From: CAHJXF01 sp038254545
Lineage (GTDB): Bacteria; Pseudomonadota; Gammaproteobacteria; Burkholderiales; Burkholderiaceae_D
NCBI GenBank assembly: GCA_038254545.1
Contig: JBBSGB010000003.1
Coordinates: 1 to 64,000, forward strand
Direction of reading: 5' to 3'
Length of the DNA stretch: 64,000 nucleotides
Shown piece after piece: positions 28,753 to 36,721 of this stretch. The position numbers and the translations under genes are program-made. The stretch's first letter is position 1, and every line of letters starts with the position of its first letter. Under the pieces are notes generated by a model. It did not search any database. It saw only the letters and a list, made by a program, of their open reading frames with translations, and was not told the origin of the DNA.

Positions 28753-28992
28753 TCCGGTGAACTGCGTGAGCGCAAGACGGACGTATTGCGGTTTCGAATC
28801 CCACATAGTCGCAACGGCGCTTCTTAATTTACAGCGTGCGTCATGACGAGGACGCGGACACGCTTCGGAACCTCGGAGCTGCCGTTCGGTCGTAACTCGA
28901 CGCGCCGTCCGGCGCCAGAGGAATTGCGATGCGCGAGCGCTTTGCTCGAAAGGTGATGGCCCACGCGAGATTGCGCGGGTGAATGCGCGCGC

Positions 28993-29276
28993 ACATACGA
29001 CGTCATCGGCATCGGTAGCGCCGTCGGGGCGCGACGCTTGCACATCGACTTGAGGACCGCGGCAAGCGCATCCTCATTCTTGAACGCGGCGACTGGTTGC
29101 CGCGCGAGGCGGAGAACTGGAACTCGCGCGAAGTCTTCGGCCGCCACCGCTATGCGACCACCGAGAAGTGGCGCGACAGCGCCGGCCGGCCGCTCATGCC
29201 CGAAACCCACTACGTCGTCGGCGGCAACATCCTGCTCGCGCCGAAGCTGGGCGCGGTGCTGGGGGCGATGCTCTGA
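28993..29276 (+). pseudogene. N-terminal remnant of a GMC oxidoreductase
   Basis: In one frame TYDVIGIGSAVGARRL resembles the FAD-binding beta-alpha-beta start of GMC-type oxidoreductases. One frame over, GKRILILERGDWLPREAENW continues with RYATTEKWRDSAGRPLMPET and HYVVGGN, which match the region before the GMC signature, and then a stop at 29274-29276. About 100 of the usual 500 or more residues remain, with a frameshift near 29055. The rest of the gene is gone, so it cannot encode a working enzyme. It abuts a minus-strand membrane protein that may have replaced it. Confidence 0.6.
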
Positions 29277-29307
29277 TGAGTCGCAGCGGCGATTCATCGT
29301 TGTGCAC

Positions 29308-29898
29308 TCAGCGAAGGAACCACATCAGCAACGCGTGCGTGGGCAGATAGACGATCAGCGGAAAGCCCAGCATCGTCAGCATCAGATGCAGCCGCGCCGA
29401 ACGCCGCGTCTGCCGCCTGCCGCCGAACCCGAACGCCCAGTTGATGTTCTCTTCGGGGTCGGTGAAGAAAAAACAGATCAGCAGCACGACCCAGCACAAC
29501 GCGGTCATGACGATCAATGCGTCGTGCGCATAGCCGAGCCGGGCGACGGTCCACAGCAGCAGCATCGGCAACCAGAGGTGAAACAGCGACAGCGCGCGCA
29601 GCCAGCGCGGCTTGCTGGCATCGAACATGTAGTCGGCCAGGCCGATCAGCCGTCTTCCAGTCGCCAGTTGCCAGAGGAAGCTGACGATCCACAAGCCATC
29701 GGGCAGCACCACCGCGAGCGCCATGGCGCTCGCGAGCAACGGGCTTTCGAGCCACAGCGCCGGCACCGACAGAATCAATGCGATGTCGGAGAACCAGAGG
29801 AAGTTGGCCCAGCCCCAGGTCCTCGCATAGACGACGACGAGAACCGCGACGAACGAGGTATCGGCGAGCTTTAGCCAAAGCGGCAGCATGGGCGCCAT
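29308..29898 (-). CDS. Multi-pass membrane protein of unknown function
   Basis: The 196-residue protein has five to six hydrophobic helices and no signal peptide. It begins near MAPMLPLWLKLADTSF. TDPEENINWAFGFGGRRQTR is a polar cytoplasmic-looking loop, and the ending PTHALLMWFLR is aromatic. I do not recognise a named family. It is flanked by two decayed genes and has no operon partner. Confidence 0.65.
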   Translation of the reverse strand: MAPMLPLWLKLADTSFVAVLVVVYARTWGWANFLWFSDIALILSVPALWLESPLLASAMALAVVLPDGLWIVSFLWQLATGRRLIGLADYMFDASKPRWLRALSLFHLWLPMLLLWTVARLGYAHDALIVMTALCWVVLLICFFFTDPEENINWAFGFGGRRQTRRSARLHLMLTMLGFPLIVYLPTHALLMWFLR

Positions 29899-30095
29899 TC
29901 AATCAGAAAGAGGCTCGGCGCGGCTTTGACGCTACGCGCACGAAGCGCATTCACGGCCCTGTCGCGCCGCAATCCGCGTTCGCTGAAACCGTTTCCTCCT
30001 GTCCTGCGTACCAATCCCGCAGTCCGCATACCGCAGCGCTCGGTGACGGACGCGGGCGTTACACGCCCGACAGAATAAGCAGGGAGGAGACACCC

Positions 30096-30632
30096 ATGCC
30101 GTCTGCTTTGCGATCGCGTCCTGTACGCGAGGAATTGCACCTGAACCGGGCCGAACAACCGCGCCTGCTCGGTTTGATCCAAGCGCTGATAACGGTGGAC
30201 CGGGCCGATGAATTCGAAGCGTGGACCACTGGCCCGCTGCATGATCTCCTGCCGCACGGCATGATGATTTGCGGACTCGCCGAGATCCTTCCGCAAAACA
30301 TCCTGATCCAGAAGGTCATCACGCACGACTGGCCGCTCGCGTACTTCGATGCGCTCAAGAAGCCCGAAGGGGGCTTCTACAGTCCCATCATGGCGCGCTG
30401 GAACGTGAACCAGGCCCCGCAACTGTACGAGCCCGAGTGCGACCGCGGCATCACGCACAAGCTCTGGCTCGATGTATTTCACGACTTCCGCATGCGTAAT
30501 ATCGCGGCGCACGGCGTGCATGCACCGTCGTGGCGACCAGCTGAGCGATGCGGCGCATGGGCAAGAATATGCAAGCCAGGCGTCGTGCGGTTGCGACTGT
30601 TGCGGCGGCGAGCGCGATGGCGTGCGGATTGA
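30096..30632 (+). pseudogene. Truncated LuxR/EpsA-type sensor domain without its HTH
   Basis: The ATG at 30096 follows a strong GGGAGGAG site. Residues about 18-140 (LLGLIQALITVDRADEFEAW, HDLLPHGMMICGLAEILPQN, LWLDVFHDFRMRNIAAHGV) resemble the N-terminal domain of EpsA-like LuxR regulators seen in beta-proteobacteria, including exopolysaccharide loci. After HGV the similarity ends and the frame runs on for about 37 Arg/Ala-rich residues to 30632, overlapping the next gene. No LuxR DNA-binding domain occurs in any frame. It is probably a 3'-deleted regulator. A stand-alone sensor domain is the alternative. Confidence 0.55.
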
Positions 30633-31624
30633 TCGCGTCGCAGGCGCTCGCGCACGCCGGCATCGAGGTCGATGACGTCGTCGCCACGCTCGACGAGCCG
30701 GCGGCCGCGCTGAGCGCGGTGCATGTCGAACTGAGAAAGACGCTCGCGCCTCAACTCGTCGTCGAGAACAAGAGCGGCAAGACGCTCGAAATCCTCGACA
30801 GCAACGGCAAGGCCTTCATGCGCATCGGGCCGAATGGTGTCGAGGCCGACGTTGCATCGCTCGAGTGGCAGCGCAGCCTGGGCGCCGGCAACGTGGTCGA
30901 AACCCGAGGCGCGCCCACGGCCGCGCGCAATGCGCCGGTCTGGACCATGGTCAGCAAGGAAGCTGCATGGGGCTGGTTCGATGCGCGCGTGAAGACCGAT
31001 CGCGTCAAGGTGCCGTATCGCGTGGCCGATGCCCATCGGTCTGCAGAGGTCGGGAAGTGGGCCATTCCGGTGGTGTTCGACGGCCGGCGAATGGCGCTCG
31101 GCGGTACGTTCCGTTATGCGCCTCCGCCCGCAGGCCGCTATGAGGCGCGCATGACTGGTGATGGCGCTATCGCGCCGGGCGTGTTCGTGCAATTACTCCC
31201 CGGTGAGACGCCCGGCTTCCTGATCGAGAACACGAGCGCCGGGCCGATCACGATCATGGGGTCGGACGGCCAGCCCTTCCTGCGCATCGGCGCCGAGGGT
31301 GTCGAGGCCAATGTGAAGAGCGTTTCGTGGTTGCGGAGCGGCCAGGCCGAGGTCAGTTTCGGTCGCGATGTCGCGGTCGCGAGTTCGGTACCGGTGTGGC
31401 AGAAACGCTCGACGTCGCCGCGCTTTTCGTGGGTCGAGCCGCGCGCGGCCTATGCGGGGGCCGATCCGCCCGAAGCGCTGCGGCAGCGTCGCGTGCGTGG
31501 CGAGGTGATGCAGTGGCAAATCGCATTCAAGCAAGGCGAACGAACCGGAGCGATTTCCGGCGTCACCGACTGGGTTCCGTTCGAGCGCGCCGCAAAAGCG
31601 ATCGCGACCTCGAGCCCGCACTGA
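30548..31624 (+). CDS. Exported protein with two copies of a beta-rich repeat
   Basis: The protein has up to 358 residues. A signal peptide ends at SQALAHAG. ATG codons at 30548, 30560 and 30569 all give an export signal, and no ribosome site decides between them. Two related blocks are visible: VVENKSGKTLEILDSNGKAF with MRIGPNGVEADVASLEW (about 70-108), and FLIENTSAGPITIMGSDGQP with FLRIGAEGVEANVKSVSWLR (about 222-260). Each is followed by PVW and a strand-rich stretch, so the protein arose by internal duplication. The repeat resembles a type I know mainly from actinobacterial exported proteins of unknown function. No catalytic motif is seen. Confidence 0.72.
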   Translation: MRRMGKNMQARRRAVATVAAASAMACGLIASQALAHAGIEVDDVVATLDEPAAALSAVHVELRKTLAPQLVVENKSGKTLEILDSNGKAFMRIGPNGVEADVASLEWQRSLGAGNVVETRGAPTAARNAPVWTMVSKEAAWGWFDARVKTDRVKVPYRVADAHRSAEVGKWAIPVVFDGRRMALGGTFRYAPPPAGRYEARMTGDGAIAPGVFVQLLPGETPGFLIENTSAGPITIMGSDGQPFLRIGAEGVEANVKSVSWLRSGQAEVSFGRDVAVASSVPVWQKRSTSPRFSWVEPRAAYAGADPPEALRQRRVRGEVMQWQIAFKQGERTGAISGVTDWVPFERAAKAIATSSPH

Positions 31625-31636
31625 ATGCCGCTCTCG

Positions 31637-33319
31637 CTACATGTTCGAATAGTTCGGCCCGCCCCCACCCTCTGGCGTGACCCACACGATGTTCTGCGTC
31701 GGGTCCTTGATGTCGCAGGTCTTGCAGTGCACGCAGTTCTGCGCGTTGATCTGCAGGCGTTCGCCGCCCCCTTCGGCGGGGACGAATTCATAGACGGCGG
31801 CGGGGCAGTAACGGCTCTCGGGGCCCGCGTACTTCGCGAGGTTGATGTTGACCGGCACCGACGGATCCTTCAGCGTCAGATGCGCCGGTTGATTCTCGGA
31901 ATGATTGGTGTTCGAGACGAACACCGATGAAAGCCGGTCGAAGGTGAGCTTGCCGTCGGGCTTCGGGTACACGATCGGCTTGCAGTCGGCCGCGGGCTTC
32001 AGGCTCTCGTGATCGGCATGACGATGATGCAAGGTCCACGGTACGTTGCCGCCCAGGACCTTCTGCTCGAAGCCCACCATCAGCGTGCCGAGATAAAGAC
32101 CTTTCGACATCCACTGCTTGAAGTTTCGCGTCTTCTGCAATTCCTCATGCAGCCATGAGTCGCGATACGCAGACGGATAAGCGGTCAGCTCGTCCTGCTT
32201 GCGTCCCGCGGTCACCGCGTGGAAGGCGGCATCGGCCGCAAGCATGCCGCTCTTGATCGCCGCGTGGCTGCCCTTGATGCGCGCCGCATTGAGAAAGCCC
32301 GCATCGCATCCGATCAACGCGCCGCCCGGAAAGACGAGCTTGGGCAACGACACCGGGCCGCCCGCGGTGATCGCGCGCGCACCGTACGAGATGCGCTTGC
32401 CGCCTTCCAAATAGCTGCGGATCGCGGGGTGCGTCTTGTAGCGCTGGAACTCCTCGAAAGGCGACAGGTAGGGATTGCTGTAGCCGAGCCCGACCACGAA
32501 GCCGACCGCGACCTGATGGTTGTCGAGGTGATAGAGGAACGACCCGCCATACGTGTCGGTTTCGAGCGGCCAGCCGGCGGTATGCACGACGAGGCCGGGC
32601 TGATGCTTCGCCGGATCGATCTCCCACAACTCCTTGATGCCGATGCCGTACGACTGCGGGTCGCTGTCTTTCGCGAGATCGAATTTCTCGATCAGGAGCT
32701 TGCCCAGATTGCCGCGCGAGCCTTCGGCGAAGAAAGTGTATTTGCCGTGAAGCTCCATGCCGAGCTGAAAGTCGGCCGTGGGCTCGCCGTCCTTGCCGAT
32801 GCCCAGGTCGCCGGTGACGACGCCGCGCACCGCGCCAGCCTCGTCGTACAGAACTTGCGCTGCCGGAAATCCCGGAAAGATCTCGACCCCGAGCGCCTCG
32901 GCCTGCTGGCCGAGCCAGCGCACGACGTTGCCCAGGCTGACGATGTAGTTGCCGTGATTCTGGAAGCACGCGGGCAGCATCCAGTTAGGCGTGCGGGTGG
33001 CCTTCGTTTCCGACAGGAACAGGAAGCGGTCCTCGCTTACCGGCACGTTGAGCGGCGCGCCCCTGTCCTTCCAGTCGGGGAAGAGTTCGATGATCGCGCG
33101 CGGATCCATCACGGCGCCCGAGAGGATGTGCGCGCCGACCTCGGAACCCTTCTCGAGCACGCAGACGCTGACCTCCTGACCTTTCTCGGCAGCCAGTTGC
33201 TTCAGGCGAATCGCCGCCGACAGCCCTGCCGGTCCCGCGCCGACGATGACGACGTCGTACTCCATCGACTCACGCGGTCCGTGTTGTTCGACCAGACGCT
33301 GCTCCCGACCTTGATCCAT
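31637..33319 (-). CDS. Electron transfer flavoprotein-ubiquinone oxidoreductase
   Basis: ETF-QO moves electrons from ETF, and so from acyl-CoA dehydrogenases, to ubiquinone at the inner membrane. The 560-residue protein has an FAD-binding start (YDVVIVGAGPAGLSAAIRL), VLEKGSEVGAHILSGAVMDP, the membrane-inserting quinone domain, and a C-terminal 4Fe-4S cluster region (NAQNCVHCKTCDIKDPTQNI). I chose the ATG at 33319 because AGGAAC sits upstream at proper spacing. Its position next to an SDR, a thioesterase and a CoA-transferase fits fatty acid or branched-chain acyl-CoA breakdown. The ETF subunits are not in this window. Confidence 0.95.
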   Translation of the reverse strand: MDQGREQRLVEQHGPRESMEYDVVIVGAGPAGLSAAIRLKQLAAEKGQEVSVCVLEKGSEVGAHILSGAVMDPRAIIELFPDWKDRGAPLNVPVSEDRFLFLSETKATRTPNWMLPACFQNHGNYIVSLGNVVRWLGQQAEALGVEIFPGFPAAQVLYDEAGAVRGVVTGDLGIGKDGEPTADFQLGMELHGKYTFFAEGSRGNLGKLLIEKFDLAKDSDPQSYGIGIKELWEIDPAKHQPGLVVHTAGWPLETDTYGGSFLYHLDNHQVAVGFVVGLGYSNPYLSPFEEFQRYKTHPAIRSYLEGGKRISYGARAITAGGPVSLPKLVFPGGALIGCDAGFLNAARIKGSHAAIKSGMLAADAAFHAVTAGRKQDELTAYPSAYRDSWLHEELQKTRNFKQWMSKGLYLGTLMVGFEQKVLGGNVPWTLHHRHADHESLKPAADCKPIVYPKPDGKLTFDRLSSVFVSNTNHSENQPAHLTLKDPSVPVNINLAKYAGPESRYCPAAVYEFVPAEGGGERLQINAQNCVHCKTCDIKDPTQNIVWVTPEGGGGPNYSNM

Positions 33320-33524
33320 GGTTGTTCCTGATAGACTCGGCGTCGCTATTTGATTCGGGTCGCTTCGATCGAATATCGCATGGCGATGCATTCCGAGCGA
33401 TGGCGTGATTCTCGGTGAGAATCCCCGGTACGGCAAACGGCCGCAAGCAGGCGAACCGGCTCCAAGGTCGCGCTTCTCCCTCCTCGCGTCTCACGCCTCG
33501 CCGCAATCGAACAGGGAATTGAAG

Positions 33525-34316
33525 ATGGGTATCGAAGTCAATCTCGAAGGGAAGATCGCGCTCGTCACCGGGGCGTCGAGCGGCTTGGGCGCGCGCTTTG
33601 CACGCGTGTTGTCGAAGGCCGGCGCCAAGGTCGTGCTCGCCGCGAGGCGCATGGAACGCCTGAAGGAACTGCGCGCCGAGATCGAGGCCGATGGCGGCGA
33701 CACGCACGTGGTCTTTCTCGACGTGACCGATCACGCGAGCATCAAGGCCGCAGTCGCCCATGCCGAGACCGAAGCCGGGCCGATCGACATCCTCGTCAAC
33801 AATTCGGGCGTGGGGCGCACGCAGCGGCTGATCGATGTCGAGCCCGAGGACTACGACTTCGTGTTTCGCACCAACACCGAAGGCGCGTTCTTCGTTGCGC
33901 AGGAAGTCGCCAAGCGCATGATCGCGCGCGCCAAGGGCAACGAGAAGAATGACGTACCCGAGAAACCGGGACGCATCATCAACATCGCCTCGGTCGCGGG
34001 CCTGCGCGTGATGCCGCAGATCGGCATCTATTGCATGAGCAAGGCCGCCGTGGTGCACATGACCAAGTCGATGGCCGTCGAATGGGGCCGCTACGGCATC
34101 AACGTCAATGCGATCTGCCCGGGCTATATCCGCACCGAGATCAACGAGGATCAATTCGACAGCGAGGCCGGCAAGAAGCTCATCGAGATGCTGCCGCGTC
34201 GAAGGGTCGGCGATCCATCCGACCTCGACGGCCTGCTGCTGATCCTCGCGGCCGATGAGTCGCGCTTCATCAATGGGTCGATCATCACTGCCGACGACGG
34301 ATATTCGGCACTCTGA
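33525..34316 (+). CDS. Short-chain dehydrogenase/reductase
   Basis: The 263-residue classical SDR has TGASSGLGARFARVL (cofactor loop, about 16-30), AARRMERL, which favours NADP, NNSGVG (about 90), the catalytic Ser in IASVAGL, and YCMSKAAVVHM with the Tyr and Lys. CPGYIRTEINED follows the active site. These enzymes reduce or oxidise hydroxy or keto groups, for instance 3-hydroxyacyl-CoA. The ATG at 33525 follows GAATTGAAG. The upstream open frame to 33405 has no family similarity. A thioesterase follows 33 bases downstream. Confidence 0.9.
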   Translation: MGIEVNLEGKIALVTGASSGLGARFARVLSKAGAKVVLAARRMERLKELRAEIEADGGDTHVVFLDVTDHASIKAAVAHAETEAGPIDILVNNSGVGRTQRLIDVEPEDYDFVFRTNTEGAFFVAQEVAKRMIARAKGNEKNDVPEKPGRIINIASVAGLRVMPQIGIYCMSKAAVVHMTKSMAVEWGRYGINVNAICPGYIRTEINEDQFDSEAGKKLIEMLPRRRVGDPSDLDGLLLILAADESRFINGSIITADDGYSAL

Positions 34317-34349
34317 TTCAGGCATCCACGCATCGGGGTCGAAGCAGAT

Positions 34350-34748
34350 ATGCGCGTCTATCGAAAAATCATTCCACTGCGTTGGGGTGACCTCGATGCG
34401 ATGAATCACCTCAACAATACGTTGTACTTTCGCTTGATGGAAGAAGCGAGAATCTCGTGGTTCCGAGAGAACGATCTCATCGCACGACCCGATGGCGAAG
34501 GGCCGATTCTCGCCTTCGCATCGTGCGATTTTCTCAAGCCGATGAACTATCCCTGCGATGCGCGGGTCACGCAGACAGTCACGCGCGTGGGTCGTTCCAG
34601 CCTCGATGCGGATGTCACCATAGAGGGTGACGAAGCCGCGCCGGTTCTTTATGCCAAGGGCAAGAACGTGCTGGTGTGGATGGATTACGGGAGCGGGAAA
34701 TCGGCGCCCTGGCCCGGCGCCCTTCGGACGGTACTGGGTGAGCCCTGA
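34350..34748 (+). CDS. Hotdog-fold acyl-CoA thioesterase
   Basis: The 132-residue protein is of the 4-hydroxybenzoyl-CoA thioesterase type. IPLRWGDLDAMNHLNNTLYF holds the conserved Asp-x-x-x-H-N-N active-site segment (about 14-25), and FLKPMNYPCDARVTQTVTRV follows the hotdog helix. It hydrolyses acyl-CoA thioesters in the cytosol, with the chain length unknown. It probably shares an operon with the upstream SDR. Confidence 0.88.
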   Translation: MRVYRKIIPLRWGDLDAMNHLNNTLYFRLMEEARISWFRENDLIARPDGEGPILAFASCDFLKPMNYPCDARVTQTVTRVGRSSLDADVTIEGDEAAPVLYAKGKNVLVWMDYGSGKSAPWPGALRTVLGEP

Positions 34749-34762
34749 ATGCACGGGCGGGC

Positions 34763-34792
34763 GAATCAAACTTTTTTACTGTTGCTTGATTC
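34763..34792. promoter_or_regulatory. Inverted repeat in front of the CoA-transferase operon
   Basis: GAATCAA (34763-34769) and TTGATTC (34786-34792) form a perfect seven-base inverted repeat around a T-rich spacer, ending 24 bases before the first CoA-transferase ATG. It could be an operator or, with the T run inside the loop, simply AT-rich promoter DNA. No regulator is adjacent. Confidence 0.35.
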
Positions 34793-34816
34793 AAGACAAT
34801 CGATAAAAGGATTTGA

Positions 34817-35515
34817 ATGAACAAGGTCTATCCAACGGCGACCAAAGCTCTCGCCGATATCGTCAGGGACGGCCAGATTTTCGCGGTCGGCGGCTTCGGA
34901 CTTTGCGGAATTCCTGAAGCGCTGATCGCTGCGCTGCGCGACTCGGGCGTCAAGAATCTCACCGCGATCTCGAACAATGCCGGCGTCGACGGCTTCGGCC
35001 TCGGTCAATTGCTGACGACCCGCCAGATCAAAAGAATGATCGCGTCCTATGTCGGTGAGAACAAGGAATTCGAACGCCAATATCTGGCCGGTGAGCTCGA
35101 ACTCGAATTCACGCCGCAAGGCACACTGGCCGAGAAACTGCGCGCGGGCGGGGCGGGTATTCCGGCCTTCTTCACCAAGACCGGATATGGCACGCTGGTT
35201 GCGGAAGGCAAGGAGACACGCGTATTCGATGGCGAGAATTACGTGATGGAGAAGTCGCTGGTCGCGGACGTGTCGTTAGTGAAAGCGTGGAAGGCCGACA
35301 AGTCGGGCAATCTGATTTATCGCCGCACCGCGCGCAACTTCAATCCGAATGTCGCCTCTGCCGGCAAGATCACCGTCGCGGAGGTCGAGGTATTGGTCGA
35401 GACCGGCGAGCTCGACCCGGATGACATACACACGCCCGGCATCTTCGTGCATCGCATCGTGGTCAACGCGACGCCCGAAAAGCGGATCGAGCAACGCACC
35501 ACGCGGCCCAATTGA
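34817..35515 (+). CDS. scoA: 3-oxoacid CoA-transferase subunit A
   Basis: This subunit of succinyl-CoA:3-ketoacid (acetoacetate) CoA-transferase has 232 residues. FAVGGFGLCGIPEALIAALR (Gly-rich CoA motif, about 22-41) is followed by ISNNAGVDGFGLGQLL and GELELEFTPQGTLAEKLRAG, the family signatures. The start follows AAAGGATTTGA. The enzyme activates acetoacetate with succinyl-CoA, linking ketone or polyhydroxybutyrate use to the TCA cycle. Subunit B follows after nine bases. Confidence 0.93.
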   Translation: MNKVYPTATKALADIVRDGQIFAVGGFGLCGIPEALIAALRDSGVKNLTAISNNAGVDGFGLGQLLTTRQIKRMIASYVGENKEFERQYLAGELELEFTPQGTLAEKLRAGGAGIPAFFTKTGYGTLVAEGKETRVFDGENYVMEKSLVADVSLVKAWKADKSGNLIYRRTARNFNPNVASAGKITVAEVEVLVETGELDPDDIHTPGIFVHRIVVNATPEKRIEQRTTRPN

Positions 35516-35524
35516 GGATTGAAT

Positions 35525-36178
35525 ATGGCTTGGGACAGAAATCAAATGGCCGCGCGCGCGGCCACGGAATTGCGGGACGGCTTCTACGTGAATCTCGGCA
35601 TCGGATTGCCGACGCTGGTTGCGAACCACGTGCCGCAAGGCATTGAAGTCTGGCTGCAATCGGAGAATGGCTTGCTCGGTATCGGTCCATTCCCGACCGA
35701 CGACGAAGTCGATCCCGATCTGATCAACGCGGGCAAGCAGACCGTTACAACCTTGCCGGGCTCCTCGATCTTTTCGTCGGCCGATTCATTCGGAATGATC
35801 CGTGGCGGCAAGATCAATCTCGCCATACTCGGCGCCATGCAGGTCAGCAAAAGCGGCGATCTTGCGAACTGGATGATTCCCGGCAAGATGGTCAAAGGCA
35901 TGGGCGGCGCAATGGATCTGGTCGCCGGCGTCAAGCGCGTGATCGTATTGATGGAACATACCGCCAAGAGAAAAGACGGCGGCGAAGATCAGAAGATCCT
36001 GCCGGAATGCACGCTTCCGTTGACCGGCGTCGGTGTCGTCAACCTGATCATCACCGATCTGGGCGTGCTCGAAGTCGGTAGCGGCGGATTGAAGATGCTG
36101 GAGCTCGCAGACGGCGTGACGAAGGAAGAAGTGACCGCCAAGACTGGTGTGCCGGTGGATTTTTCGGCATTGCATTGA
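35525..36178 (+). CDS. scoB: 3-oxoacid CoA-transferase subunit B
   Basis: The 217-residue subunit carries the catalytic glutamate in LQSENGLLGIGPFP (about residue 43), the residue that forms the acyl-CoA intermediate in this family. NLGIGLPTLVANHVP precedes it and GGHMD-type sequence is replaced by KGMGGAMDLVAG. I chose the ATG at 35525 because GAGGA lies seven bases upstream. It is the end of the operon, followed by a strong terminator. Confidence 0.93.
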   Translation: MAWDRNQMAARAATELRDGFYVNLGIGLPTLVANHVPQGIEVWLQSENGLLGIGPFPTDDEVDPDLINAGKQTVTTLPGSSIFSSADSFGMIRGGKINLAILGAMQVSKSGDLANWMIPGKMVKGMGGAMDLVAGVKRVIVLMEHTAKRKDGGEDQKILPECTLPLTGVGVVNLIITDLGVLEVGSGGLKMLELADGVTKEEVTAKTGVPVDFSALH

Positions 36179-36215
36179 ATCGCGCCAAACCGGGTGGCGG
36201 ATTGCGTCCACCAAC

Positions 36216-36252
36216 AAAAAGGGCCGACTCCCAATAGCGTCGGCCCTTTTTT
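36216..36252. terminator. Bidirectional terminator between scoB and the H-NS-like gene
   Basis: GGGCCGAC (36221-36228) and GTCGGCCC (36239-36246) form a perfect stem with A-run and T-run flanks on both sides. It can end transcription of scoB from the left and of the converging hns-like gene from the right. Confidence 0.9.
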
Positions 36253-36296
36253 CATGCCTGATTCAAATCTCGATTCAGGCACCGCGTGCAAGCGCG

Positions 36297-36584
36297 TTAC
36301 TTGATTGCAAACTTGGTGCGGTCTTTACCGTCGATCCATTTCGGAGCACGGCCCCGTCCGGTCCAGGTTTCGCCGGTTTGCGGATTCTGGTATTTCGGCG
36401 CGACGGTTGCGCCGGTCTTGCGCTTGCGACGCGCTGAAATGCCGAGATCCGACGCTGAAATTCCATAGTCGCTCATCATGCCGCGAATCTGCGTCACGAC
36501 GGTGGCCACTTCCTTGTCACGTGCCTGATCGGCCTGTTTTTGCAGCTTCTCGATCTGCGATTGCAAATCCTTATATGACGCCAT
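36297..36584 (-). CDS. H-NS family nucleoid protein
   Basis: The 95-residue protein has an N-terminal coiled-coil (residues 1-40, SQIEKLQKQADQARDKEVAT) for oligomerisation. The C-terminal DNA-binding domain reads APKYQNPQTGETWTGRGRAP, with the TWTGRGRAP loop that contacts the minor groove. It belongs to the short BpH3/HvrA-like group of beta-proteobacteria. H-NS proteins silence AT-rich DNA. I chose the ATG at 36584 with GAGGTGATT in front. A promoter is visible upstream. Confidence 0.92.
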   Translation of the reverse strand: MASYKDLQSQIEKLQKQADQARDKEVATVVTQIRGMMSDYGISASDLGISARRKRKTGATVAPKYQNPQTGETWTGRGRAPKWIDGKDRTKFAIK

Positions 36585-36616
36585 AATCACCTCACGTTTT
36601 CGGGTCCGGAGCCTGC

Positions 36617-36644
36617 ATTATATCCGCCGTTGCAAAGATGACAA
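36617..36644 (-). promoter_or_regulatory. Promoter of the H-NS-like gene
   Basis: On the minus strand TTGTCA (36644-36639), a 16-base spacer and TATAAT (36622-36617) match the sigma70 consensus at 11 of 12 positions, 32 bases before the ATG at 36584. Confidence 0.7.
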
Positions 36645-36721
36645 ATGTTCGTGAAAAAAGCATTCGTCACGGAATGTGGCGCCGCGGTGAATCGTCATCG
36701 TCAATCGGCAACGATACATTC

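Noticed and set aside
33405..33524. Possible riboswitch (cobalamin- or FMN-like) before the SDR gene
   Set aside because: GGTGAGAATCCCCGG recalls part of a cobalamin core, but no B12 box or full conserved core follows and the SDR is not a cobalamin gene.
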